17,085 nt of DNA from an uncultured Prevotella sp. (GTDB taxonomy: Bacteria; Bacteroidota; Bacteroidia; Bacteroidales; Bacteroidaceae): assembly GCA_934230965.1 (NCBI GenBank), contig CAKQFW010000018.1, positions 1 to 17,085 of the forward strand, written 5' to 3'. Shown here one piece after another: positions 1 to 6,351 of this stretch. The notes under the pieces were generated by a model, which made no database searches, was not told the DNA's origin, and worked only from the letters and a program-made list of their open reading frames with translations. The position numbers and the translations under genes are program-made. Numbering within the stretch: the stretch's first letter is position 1; each line of letters opens with the position of its first letter.

Positions 1-349
1 GCGGAGCGTGGTCTGTTGGCTCCATAATCCCAATGGTCAAAAATTTAATTGGCGAAAACAATTACGCTCTCGCTGCTTAATCGAAGCACAGTAGATTAGC
101 TTTATTCCGCCACAAGGTGGCAGAACGAGACACCGCTCCAAGGATGTTGTTCCGAATCTGAGGATCAAGCGGTGCAGGTAAATCGGAAATAGCTCTTGTA
201 TGCCTCGCTGCATGGGTGAAATTTTAGAGGATAAGGTTGCGATTGGTGGTCTGGGTCTTGTCGCGACACGAAAACCGAAGGCCAGAATAAGCATGTAGAA
301 AGCGTATGGTTTCCCCGTTTGGACGAGGGTTCGAATCCCTCCAGCTCCA
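1..349 (+). ncRNA. ssrA: tmRNA (transfer-messenger RNA), 5' end outside the window
   Basis: This RNA rescues stalled ribosomes by adding a degradation tag to the nascent chain. The tag frame begins with GGC at 51 and reads GENNYALAA, followed by TAA at 78-80. That is the Bacteroidales-type tag ending in ALAA. The tRNA-like 3' end is clear: a T-stem GAGGG/CCCTC at 325-329 and 337-341, a T-loop TTCGAAT at 330-336, and an acceptor strand CAGCTCC at 342-348 that would pair with the usual 5' GGGGCTG. The discriminator is A349. The genome continues CCC rather than CCA, so the terminal A of CCA is apparently added after transcription. The 5' acceptor half and the start of the gene lie upstream of the window. 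The region between the tag and the 3' end should hold the pseudoknots; I did not fold them. Confidence 0.95.
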
Positions 350-361
350 CCCTATCCTATA

Positions 362-407
362 AGAAAAGTCGCTAACCCGATATAAGGTCAGCGACTTTTC
401 TTTTTTT
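362..407 (+). terminator. intrinsic terminator of the tmRNA gene
   Basis: A perfect 12-bp stem (AGAAAAGTCGCT at 362-373, complement at 390-401) with a 16-nt loop runs straight into a T-tract ending at 407. It lies 13 nt after the tmRNA discriminator base and so ends that transcript. Confidence 0.9.
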
Positions 408-468
408 ATAATGACTTTTGGAAGTGCTCCTTAATGATTGCTGTCGAATAAAAACTTTTGTAATCAAC

Positions 469-515
469 AAAAAAAATTAGGGCTGACACTTCTTACGAGA
501 TGTCAGCCCTTTTTA
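469..515 (-). terminator. terminator of the minus-strand lipoprotein/Wzi operon, possibly bidirectional
   Basis: A perfect 10-bp stem (AGGGCTGACA at 479-488, TGTCAGCCCT at 501-510) has a 12-nt loop. On the minus strand it lies about 20 nt after the stop of the lipoprotein gene and is followed by a T-tract (the A-run at 469-476). A T-tract also follows on the plus strand at 510-515, so it could work in both directions between the convergent tmRNA and lipoprotein genes. Confidence 0.85.
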
Positions 516-529
516 TTCTTTTTTCCTTT

Positions 530-1006
530 TTAGAACTTACGAAAATAGAGGCGCAGCATTTTCGACTTCAGTATCATGCGGCTACCACTGAGTTTTTCTT
601 TAGCAAAATGATCTTCCATGGCATTGATGCCGTAGGGTCGCATGAGGGTATAGTCGGTCAAAGGTCGGTCGCCACCATCTTCACCACTATCTTCATGCCA
701 GTTGTCTTTATACAGAGTGTGTATGAAGAGGCTGTCAGAGGTTTGCGTAAAGCGGGTGTAGAAGCCGTGGTTACTGTCAACATCGGTGTCGTACATGCTT
801 ATCAGTTTGGCTTGAACGCCCCAGAACACATGCTTCTGCGAGTAGTCGGTTACGCCGCCAGTGGCCAGCGTATCAACCTTTTCCAGATGCCAGAAGCCAT
901 CAAGTTTTCCGTTATCAGAGCCTTCAAAGTCGATGCCACAAGCTGTAAACAGCATGCTAAGGGCGATGGCCGAGAGGGCCATTATTGAGCGAGCGCGCAT
1001 TTTCAT
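530..1006 (-). CDS. small Bacteroidales lipoprotein, lipocalin-like domain suspected
   Basis: A 158-residue protein with a lipoprotein signal: basic start, hydrophobic stretch at residues 8-20, and lipobox FTAC with Cys23. It is probably lipidated and tethered to the inner or outer membrane, facing the periplasm or cell surface. After the lipobox comes a beta-rich stretch beginning LDGFWHLEKVDTL, a pattern typical of small Bacteroidetes lipoproteins with a lipocalin-like fold (DUF4847-like by recollection, not checked). No catalytic motif is visible. The start overlaps the stop of the Wzi-like gene upstream by 4 nt (ATGA), so translation of the two is coupled and they probably work together at the outer membrane. 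Met3 is an alternative start that would not change the signal. Confidence 0.8.
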   Translation of the reverse strand: MKMRARSIMALSAIALSMLFTACGIDFEGSDNGKLDGFWHLEKVDTLATGGVTDYSQKHVFWGVQAKLISMYDTDVDSNHGFYTRFTQTSDSLFIHTLYKDNWHEDSGEDGGDRPLTDYTLMRPYGINAMEDHFAKEKLSGSRMILKSKMLRLYFRKF

Positions 1007-2601
1007 CTTTTGTTTCCTTTCTTATTGGCTTTAGTTTTCAATAGGCCCGTGCGGCTAACAGTGATTTGCAAGCCTGCATTGTGGCCCAACATCTGATTGC
1101 TGCCAAAGTCCATGCCATAGGCAGCCGTCACGTTCAATTGTGGGTTGACGCGGTAAGCACCTTCTACCATGAAGCTGGCGTTTTGGTGTGCCTTGGTAAA
1201 GGGCTCGGCATAAGTGCCCCACCCTTTCTGCCAGGTGGCCAGCACGCGGTAAGAGAGACGCGAAGAGAGGTCGCCATCAAAGCCGAGGTGGAAAGCTACG
1301 AAGCGGTTGTTCAGCACACGTATCACGCCATTATCGTTGTATATAGGCGAGCGGTATAGCGGGTTACCTATCACCTGTCCCCAGTGCTGCCATCCAGGAT
1401 AGATGCCGTGGTTATAATAGTCGTCCAGTCCGGCCATGTGGTCGGGTATGTTCGATGTGCGGTCGTGGTTGTAAGGTCCGCTCTGATATTTTGTGAACAG
1501 ATATTCAAACACCACGTTCTTCAGCCAGGTGCCATACTTCAGGTTAAGCTCAGTGCCCAGCATGATGTCTTTTAACTGATAGACGTAGAAACGACGGTCT
1601 TTGCGCACATTCCATTCTTCGCCTGTGCCATAGCCGTTATAGTCGAGCAAGAACATCTGACTGTGATCTTCAAAGAAATGGTCGGCATACACGCCCAGAC
1701 GCCAAGTGTCGGCGTTATAGTTTAGACGCATCACCCAGCTACCCAACTGGTTGCCCTCCATGTTGCCATACATACCATCAGAGGTATCTTGTCCGCCCGG
1801 AATAAAGGCATGCCAAAAAGCGCTCAGCCCCTTGCCAGCAGGCATCTCTATCATGTTGCCATCGGCCAGTTTTACGTGTGGTGTGCCGCCAAACTCGCAA
1901 GCCATCTCAAGGCCCATCTCTACGCTAAAGGGGTACATATCCTCGTCGCGGCCTATGCGCAGATAGCCCGCCTTGCTGTGATAGAGCACGCGGTCGGCAT
2001 AGCTGTTTTGGTAACCTGTGAAGTTGTGCTGCCAGTTGTCATCGGTCATCATGCCATAGGCTATGTGGCCTTTCAGTTGCAGCCAGCCTCCAGCAAACGG
2101 CAGCGTCCAGTAGTTGGGCAATGCCAGGCGCACCTGTGGCACGGGGCGAGCATTGATGCCTAATGTTTGCGAGCCCGAGCTCAGGCGATTGTTTTTCAGT
2201 TCCATAGGCCACTGCTTGCTGCCCACCGTCAAAGCGCCATGCAGCCATCGGCCTTCAATATAGGCTTGCTGCACCACAACGTTTGAGGTATAATGCAAAG
2301 GGGCCACCACGTCGAGGGCATAGCCTAAGCCCCAACGTCGGGCCGAGTCGGTTTGTAGGGGGCGTTCCAGCGCCACGCGCATGTATCCGTTGGTTTTGTC
2401 AAGCGAGCTAAGACCATGCTTGTTGGCGTTCAGCCACAAGGGGGTCTGCCCCTTCGAAAACGAGGCTTGCATCTCGCCCTTATACCTTATATTGTTTAAG
2501 GGTTCGGCTTCTTGCACCTCGTCGGTATAGAGCCAGTCTTGCGCCTGTGTGGGGATGGCTACGGCCCATGCCATCAATAAGGCGGTAAACAAGTGTTTCA
2601 T
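1003..2601 (-). CDS. Wzi-like capsule-assembly outer-membrane protein
   Basis: A 532-residue protein of the Bacteroidales Wzi-like capsule assembly family, predicted to be an outer-membrane beta-barrel. Residues 1-20 form a signal peptide (MKHLFTALLMAWAVAIPTQA). The family-typical segment follows, with the sequence LSSGSQTLGINARPVPQ and then LALPNYW, and many alternating aromatic/polar strands fill the rest. E. coli Wzi is a barrel lectin that anchors capsule; the role in Bacteroidales is inferred from homology. The open frame extends upstream to 2673, but the Met at 2601 is preferred because it starts a clean signal peptide and the extra residues are charged. The C-terminus ends in a Lys-rich tail, not a terminal aromatic residue, which is unusual for a Gram-negative barrel. 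There is no capsule gene immediately beside it apart from the coupled lipoprotein. Confidence 0.85.
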   Translation of the reverse strand: MKHLFTALLMAWAVAIPTQAQDWLYTDEVQEAEPLNNIRYKGEMQASFSKGQTPLWLNANKHGLSSLDKTNGYMRVALERPLQTDSARRWGLGYALDVVAPLHYTSNVVVQQAYIEGRWLHGALTVGSKQWPMELKNNRLSSGSQTLGINARPVPQVRLALPNYWTLPFAGGWLQLKGHIAYGMMTDDNWQHNFTGYQNSYADRVLYHSKAGYLRIGRDEDMYPFSVEMGLEMACEFGGTPHVKLADGNMIEMPAGKGLSAFWHAFIPGGQDTSDGMYGNMEGNQLGSWVMRLNYNADTWRLGVYADHFFEDHSQMFLLDYNGYGTGEEWNVRKDRRFYVYQLKDIMLGTELNLKYGTWLKNVVFEYLFTKYQSGPYNHDRTSNIPDHMAGLDDYYNHGIYPGWQHWGQVIGNPLYRSPIYNDNGVIRVLNNRFVAFHLGFDGDLSSRLSYRVLATWQKGWGTYAEPFTKAHQNASFMVEGAYRVNPQLNVTAAYGMDFGSNQMLGHNAGLQITVSRTGLLKTKANKKGNKR

Positions 2602-2632
2602 ATATTGGCGTTCGTGTGTATCGTTATTCTTC

Positions 2633-2655
2633 TTATTATACAGTTTATTATACAG
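2633..2655. repeat. tandem direct repeat TTATTATACAG x2
   Basis: Two exact copies of TTATTATACAG (2633-2643 and 2645-2655) have a 12-nt period. On the minus strand each reads CTGTATAATAA, lying 32-54 nt upstream of the Wzi-like start. It may be a site for a regulator, or simply a short slippage duplication. Confidence 0.6.
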
Positions 2656-2810
2656 TGCCACAACGCGCGGCACATTATTATATATAACGATGTTTTCGGT
2701 ATTTTATTGTCTTGAGCACATATATTACTTAACAAGTGGTGCTTTTGGGGCCATTATTAACGCTTACATCCGTTCTCAGCCTCAACATCTTTCAGCCCTT
2801 TAATGCAGAT

Positions 2811-2847
2811 GTAGGGATTTTCCCCCTACGATATAGGGAAAAACCCT
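2811..2847. promoter_or_regulatory. twin operator-like inverted repeats upstream of the -33 box
   Basis: The first site is GTAGGG-N7-CCCTAC (2811-2829), a perfect 6-bp inverted repeat. The second is AGGG-AAAAA-CCCT (2835-2847). Both carry TAGGGA followed by an A/T run and CCC. Their TAGGGA starts are 22 bp apart, about two helical turns. The second site abuts and slightly overlaps the TTTG -33 element, which suggests a protein that binds here and contacts or blocks RNA polymerase. The cognate regulator is unknown. Confidence 0.55.
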
Positions 2848-2877
2848 TTGCAAGGTTTTATTCTTTGCCTATCTTTG
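2847..2877 (+). promoter_or_regulatory. Bacteroidetes sigma-ABfr promoter for the low-complexity protein
   Basis: The -33 element TTTG lies at 2847-2850 and the -7 element TATCTTTG (TAnnTTTG) at 2870-2877, with 19 nt between them, matching the phylum consensus. Transcription would start near 2884, giving a leader of about 105 nt before the ATG at 2991. Confidence 0.8.
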
Positions 2878-2897
2878 CAGAAGAAAAGCTGCACTCG

Positions 2898-2923
2898 GCA
2901 ATTTGAAAGCAAGCTTTCATTGC
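2898..2923 (+). other. leader hairpin, possibly part of a dispersed intergenic repeat
   Basis: GCAA (2898-2901) and TGAAAGC (2904-2910) pair with GCTTTCA (2913-2919) and TTGC (2920-2923) around an AA turn, leaving a 2-nt bulge. It sits just after the predicted transcription start. The sequence around it (GCTGCACTCGGCAA then GCGCTCGTTGGCA) resembles by recollection a leader element seen repeatedly in Bacteroidales genomes; this was not checked. Confidence 0.55.
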
Positions 2924-2990
2924 GCTCGTTGGCATTTTCTTTGCAACAGATAAAAGAAACAAAGTATAAACCATTTAAAGAAATATCGCT

Positions 2991-4127
2991 ATGAAAAAGT
3001 TTATATTAGCCCTTACAACACTGTTCTGCATAACAGTATCGGTACAAGCCATGAGCTACGAGCAAGCTCGCCAGCAAGCCTTGTTCCTCACCGACAAGAT
3101 GGCTTATGAACTAAACCTCACCAATGAGCAATATGAGGCTGCATACGAGATAAACCTCGACTACCTGATGGGGGTGAACACCGTCGACGACCTGTATGGT
3201 ATGTATTGGGAGCGTCGTAATCTCGACCTCAGCTACATCTTGCTGTCATGGCAATACCGCGCTTTCTGCGATGCCGCCTACTTCTATCGTCCACTCTACT
3301 GGAACGCTGGCTACTGGCACTTCGGCATCTACGCCCGCTATCCGCGCCGCGACTATTTCTACTTTGGTCGCCCCACCTTCTACGTTGAGTATCGTGGCGG
3401 ACACGCTTGGCACATGAACGGCGGACGCTCTTGGTATCATGGTCGCAACTTCTGCCCAGATCACCGTCACAACGACCGCTACCACGGCATGCGCGATGGG
3501 TTCCAGCGTGGCGATTTCGGCAACGGTTTCAGGGGTAACCCCAACAGCGCCACACAGTTTGGCACCGCACGTCGCCCGCCCATCATGGGCAATCCTGGCA
3601 ACAATGGTTCGGCAGTGGGCGCTCGCCCTAACACCTCGTTTGGATCACGTGGCAATGGTAACAGCACCTCGTTTGGTTCACGTAGAAATGGTAACGGACT
3701 GAATAACGGCAACGGCTTCGGACGACGCGAAAGTAGCACTCGCAACACAGTTACTCGCCCCAACACCTCATTGCCCTCAACCAGCTTTGGTGGCGGACGT
3801 AATGGTAGCGTGAGCAATGGCGAAACCTTTAACAGTACCCCGCGCAACACCTTCAGCCCAAACCGTAGCAACTCGTCATCATCGTTTGGTGGAGGCCGTG
3901 TAGGCTCATCGTCATCATTCGGTGGTGGTCGTAGCAACTCATCATCAAGCCGCCCCACCTATTCGGCTCCCAACCGTAGCTCATCATCAAGCAGCTCGTC
4001 GTTTGGAAGAGGCTCATCATCGTTTGGCGGTGGTCGCGGAGGCGCTTCGTTTGGTGGAGGCCGTGGAGGCTCATCATCAAGCAACAGCAATCATGGTGGT
4101 GGCTCATTCGGCGGAGGCCGCAGATAA
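2991..4127 (+). CDS. secreted protein with Gly/Ser/Arg-rich SFGGGR-repeat tail
   Basis: A 378-residue protein of unknown function. Residues 1-20 are a signal peptide ending VQA. Residues 21-95 look helical and include LNLTNEQYEAAYEIN, which recalls the LTxEQ motif of periplasmic Spy/CpxP-like proteins, although the rest does not clearly match that family. Residues 95-165 are rich in Tyr, Trp, His and Arg. From about residue 170 the protein is low complexity (Gly, Ser, Asn, Arg) with nine S-F-G units, six of them SFGGGR, separated by Ser runs. The tail is probably disordered and strongly basic, suiting interaction with polyanions or self-association. It is transcribed alone, from the promoter at 2847-2877 to the terminator at 4183-4235. 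The serine runs are encoded largely by repeated TCA, so copy number may vary by slippage. Confidence 0.8.
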   Translation: MKKFILALTTLFCITVSVQAMSYEQARQQALFLTDKMAYELNLTNEQYEAAYEINLDYLMGVNTVDDLYGMYWERRNLDLSYILLSWQYRAFCDAAYFYRPLYWNAGYWHFGIYARYPRRDYFYFGRPTFYVEYRGGHAWHMNGGRSWYHGRNFCPDHRHNDRYHGMRDGFQRGDFGNGFRGNPNSATQFGTARRPPIMGNPGNNGSAVGARPNTSFGSRGNGNSTSFGSRRNGNGLNNGNGFGRRESSTRNTVTRPNTSLPSTSFGGGRNGSVSNGETFNSTPRNTFSPNRSNSSSSFGGGRVGSSSSFGGGRSNSSSSRPTYSAPNRSSSSSSSSFGRGSSSFGGGRGGASFGGGRGGSSSSNSNHGGGSFGGGRR

Positions 4128-4522
4128 CATCACACAAATATGCCACATAAAAAGAATTGATAAAGATAATATTGGTCTTAGCAATCTCACAACCAGCCCA
4201 GGAAAAGAAGCTTGCGGCAGGTTGTGAGATTTTTTGTATGCAAGTTGACCAACATTTTCAAGATAATGTTCTCCCGTTTAGAAAAAAATGTGTAATATTG
4301 CAAATAGATAACCTATACATCGTATTAACTAATCTGCCAGAATATTCATCCGTATGTTCCAGCAGAGATATTTGTCAAAAAAGTTTTTTATGAACCATAA
4401 CATTTCACAATTGTCTTTATATATGAATAGAAAAATATCGCGTAAACATCCCTACTATTGAGATTTCAAATATATAATTAATTCTGAACAGTTACTTATA
4501 AAAGTAAACAATTACTTAAGAA
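4128..4522. other. 395-nt intergenic region, AT-rich
   Basis: It contains the terminator of the preceding gene (4183-4235) and then about 290 nt of AT-rich sequence leading to the paralogue array. TAATATTG at 4293-4300 is an imperfect -7 box. The motif TTTCAAATATA at 4464-4474 recurs upstream of the next two array members. I see no RNA gene and no convincing small ORF. Confidence 0.7.
4183..4235 (+). terminator. intrinsic terminator after the low-complexity protein gene
   Basis: A perfect 12-bp stem (AATCTCACAACC at 4183-4194, complement at 4220-4231) with a 25-nt loop is followed by a T-tract to 4235. Confidence 0.9.
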
Positions 4523-5029
4523 ATGGAAAAACTAATGTTTTACAGAGAGTGGTGCCGTATTTACACATTAACTAATTTGGAATGGGAGATGGAAATGGCA
4601 ATAGAAAAACATTATACGAGTAGTCAGATAACAGAATGGATAGATATTTACATGAATATTTTAAAAAACATAGAGGATACCTATGCCAGAGGTGATGTGA
4701 AATGCTTAAAACATTTTTTCTATGATATTTTGTCTGAGGCGAAAGAATTGGATGAGCCATGTAAAAGAATAGTAAACGCCCGTCTACGTGCCGTCTGTGG
4801 CGAAGACCTGACAAAATATGACAAACGCTTGGCCAACAGCGTGCAGCGTATTGTGAAACGTGGGAAGATACGCAATGGTAACGAATATGAGAAGGTGCGC
4901 ACCTATATTGACAGTATAGAGGGAGAGCCCGAACACGAAGCGTTGCTGCAGGACCTGTACCGTATGACGGGCGACTTTGAAACGGCTGTGGGGGATGATC
5001 CTTCGCTCATTGGGGAGGAATGGAAATAA
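4523..5029 (+). CDS. mosaic array protein 1 (unknown function)
   Basis: A 168-residue soluble protein with no signal peptide and no family I can name. Residues 1-13 (MEKLMFYREWCRI) resemble those of the next gene. Residues 14-84 differ from the paralogue and are encoded by visibly AT-richer DNA. From Asn85 to Asn118 the protein is identical to the paralogue for 34 residues, and it stays similar to the end (GDDPSLIGEEWK). The conserved half contains IVKRGKIRN followed by EYEKVRTYID. That motif recalls helical C-termini of small, often immunity-like, Bacteroidetes proteins, but this is recollection only. Over the 34 identical codons the two genes differ at six positions, all synonymous, which shows selection on the protein. 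It is followed after 28 nt by the second copy. Confidence 0.75.
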   Translation: MEKLMFYREWCRIYTLTNLEWEMEMAIEKHYTSSQITEWIDIYMNILKNIEDTYARGDVKCLKHFFYDILSEAKELDEPCKRIVNARLRAVCGEDLTKYDKRLANSVQRIVKRGKIRNGNEYEKVRTYIDSIEGEPEHEALLQDLYRMTGDFETAVGDDPSLIGEEWK

Positions 5030-5032
5030 ATA

Positions 5033-5068
5033 GATTGGTGTCTTTCAAATATAGTGTATGGATAAATT
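5033..5068 (+). repeat. array junction repeat, copy 1
   Basis: A 36-nt segment covers the spacer and the first codons of the downstream gene (GATTGG, then TCTTTCAAATATAGTG, then ATGGATAAATT). It recurs at 5565-5600 with a single difference. Confidence 0.85.
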
Positions 5069-5561
5069 TTTATTTTACAAAGAGTGGTGCAGGATTCTTA
5101 CAGAATATGAAATAGAAACTGCACAAATACAGAATTCTGATTTGTCAGAAATAATAGTTCGGGAAGAATATCGTATATTGGAAAAACTTAACAAAGCGTA
5201 TGAACAGAAAAACATGACCACTTTGAAACGGTTTTTCAAATATCTAACTGCAGACACTCTGGAAAAGTATGTAGGTTCTGAACGACAACCGATAAACGCT
5301 CGCCTACGTGCCGTCTGTGGCGAAGACCTGACAAAGTATGACAAACGCTTGGCCAACAGCGTGCAGCGCATTGTGAAGCGTGGAAAGATACGCAATGATA
5401 GTGAATATGAGAAGGTGCGCACCTATATAGGCTGCATAGAGTGCGAACCTGAGCCCAGCCCCGAGCATGAGGAATTGCTGCAAGACCTGTACCGTCTGGT
5501 GGACGAATTTGAAATGGCGGTGGGGGATGACCCATCGCTCATTGGGGAGGAATGGAGATAA
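5058..5561 (+). CDS. mosaic array protein 2 (unknown function)
   Basis: A 167-residue paralogue of the preceding gene. Its N-terminus MDKFLFYKEWCRIL and its C-terminal half from Asn80 match array protein 1, while residues 14-79 share little beyond a similar helical character (for example LKRFF against LKHFF). The near-identical C-terminal halves and diverged middles point to segment exchange or gene conversion, not simple duplication and drift. The C-terminal part has a small insertion, PEPSPEHEE, relative to copy 1. No signal peptide, membrane segment or catalytic motif is visible. Its job may be target-specific binding through the variable middle with a constant C-terminal half; this is inference. 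Confidence 0.75.
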   Translation: MDKFLFYKEWCRILTEYEIETAQIQNSDLSEIIVREEYRILEKLNKAYEQKNMTTLKRFFKYLTADTLEKYVGSERQPINARLRAVCGEDLTKYDKRLANSVQRIVKRGKIRNDSEYEKVRTYIGCIECEPEPSPEHEELLQDLYRLVDEFEMAVGDDPSLIGEEWR

Positions 5562-5564
5562 AGG

Positions 5565-5600
5565 GATTGGGGTCTTTCAAATATAGTGTATGGATAAATT
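5565..5600 (+). repeat. array junction repeat, copy 2
   Basis: Matches 5033-5068 at 35 of 36 positions. It leads into the start codon of the truncated third member, showing that the repeating unit runs from the conserved C-terminal half through the spacer into the next gene's first codons. Confidence 0.85.
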
Positions 5601-5694
5601 ATTGTATTATAGAAAAGGTAGTTCCACCATACTAAGATGGTGGATAGATAGATTGTGTGTTGAAATGGAAGATGATGAAACGCACAGCAGATAA
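5590..5694 (+). pseudogene. truncated third array member
   Basis: A 34-codon frame begins MDKLLYYRKG, clearly the same start as MDKFLFYKEW of copy 2, behind the same junction repeat. It then diverges and stops at TAA 5692-5694 without the conserved C-terminal half. It is probably the decayed or cut-off end of the array, though a short expressed peptide cannot be excluded. Confidence 0.6.
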
Positions 5695-5722
5695 AAACTA
5701 ATATTTTTTCAATATTATTGCT

Positions 5723-6238
5723 TTAGGTTAGCTCTAAGCATCTCACCTCAGCGTTTTTCATCGGCACTATTTGGTTGGTGGGTTTATCGTAGAACACGCT
5801 CTGTATGGCTTTATTGATGATGCCGTGGCCCACTGCCAGCACCGTTTGGCCCGCATAATGCGTGCGTATAAAATCAAGAAAAAGAGAGGCGCGCTGCTTC
5901 ATGGCCTCCATCGTTTCAATGTCGTCGGGCCAAGGCACATCTTTTAGGTCGGGGATAAAGCACCCCGTAAAGCTGCCCCAGTCGCGCTCACGCAGCAAAG
6001 GGGTGGTCAGCACCTCAGCATTATGTGGCAGCGCAATGATGCTACAGGTGTCGATGGCACGCTTTAGATCGCTCGACACAAAGGCATCGATAGGTCGTTG
6101 CGCCATTTGCTGGGCCAGCGTTTCGGCCTGTTTAACACCCTCGGCGGTCAGCTGTCCTTGCGTTTGCCCTTGCATTATTTGGTTCACATTATCTACAGTT
6201 TGCCCATGTCGGGTCAGCAGCAATGTTGTGTGTATCAT
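5723..6238 (-). CDS. histidine phosphatase family protein (phosphoglycerate mutase-like)
   Basis: A 171-residue cytoplasmic enzyme of the histidine phosphatase superfamily. The catalytic phospho-accepting histidine is in LLTRHGQT (Arg10, His11). Arg60 lies in SSDLKRA, the acid-base glutamate is Glu84 in LRERDWG, and the second histidine is His138 in VGHG. All four core residues are therefore present and the protein should be active. It is somewhat shorter than the 200-residue family norm, with a small cap region. The substrate cannot be read from sequence; candidates include cobalamin-pathway or small sugar and nucleotide phosphates. It is divergent from the ADP-ribosylglycohydrolase operon, 113 nt away, with a promoter very close to that of the operon. 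Confidence 0.9.
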   Translation of the reverse strand: MIHTTLLLTRHGQTVDNVNQIMQGQTQGQLTAEGVKQAETLAQQMAQRPIDAFVSSDLKRAIDTCSIIALPHNAEVLTTPLLRERDWGSFTGCFIPDLKDVPWPDDIETMEAMKQRASLFLDFIRTHYAGQTVLAVGHGIINKAIQSVFYDKPTNQIVPMKNAEVRCLELT

Positions 6239-6266
6239 ATTATATTTCTTTTTCCCAATTTATCTG

Positions 6267-6274
6267 CAAAAGTA
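6267..6274 (-). promoter_or_regulatory. -7 promoter element for the histidine phosphatase gene
   Basis: Read on the minus strand this is TACTTTTG, a match to TAnnTTTG, 28 nt upstream of the start codon. No clear TTTG -33 element is seen at the right distance. Confidence 0.55.
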
Positions 6275-6296
6275 ATGATAATTCATGATTTTTTGA

Positions 6297-6304
6297 TACC
6301 TTTG
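6297..6304 (+). promoter_or_regulatory. -7 promoter element for the ADP-ribosylglycohydrolase/radical SAM operon
   Basis: TACCTTTG matches TAnnTTTG and would start transcription near 6311, giving a leader of about 40 nt to the ATG at 6352. There is no good -33 box. It lies 22 nt from the oppositely directed -7 element, so polymerases at the two promoters would compete. Confidence 0.6.
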
Positions 6305-6351
6305 CCACTATAAGTTTTGCTTATTAAAAACCTTTATAAACACCTTTCATT

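Larger units (their letters stand above)
2602..2990. other. 389-nt divergent intergenic region
   Basis: This region separates the minus-strand Wzi-like gene from the plus-strand low-complexity protein gene. It holds a 12-nt-period direct repeat near the Wzi start, a pair of inverted repeats and a strong Bacteroidetes promoter for the plus strand, and a hairpin in the leader. All are listed separately. I could not find a convincing TAnnTTTG box for the minus-strand gene. Confidence 0.8.

Noticed and set aside
37..350. Minus-strand frames inside the tmRNA
   Set aside because: They fall within an RNA gene whose tag frame and tRNA-like end are unambiguous.
327..352. 3' end of ssrA as attachment site of an integrated element
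   Set aside because: ssrA is a common integration site, but I found no second copy of this 3' end in the window and no integrase next to it.
500..988. Plus-strand open frame of 162 codons
   Set aside because: Antisense to the lipoprotein gene, whose signal peptide, lipobox and terminator are convincing. It also starts inside the terminator region.
2602..2673. N-terminal extension of the Wzi-like protein to 2673
   Set aside because: The extra 24 residues are charged and precede a complete signal peptide starting at 2601, which marks the real start.
3800..4120. Repeated TCATCATCA and GGTGGAGGCCG units resembling a repeat array
   Set aside because: They are codon-level repeats of a low-complexity protein tail with no spacer structure, not a CRISPR or satellite array.
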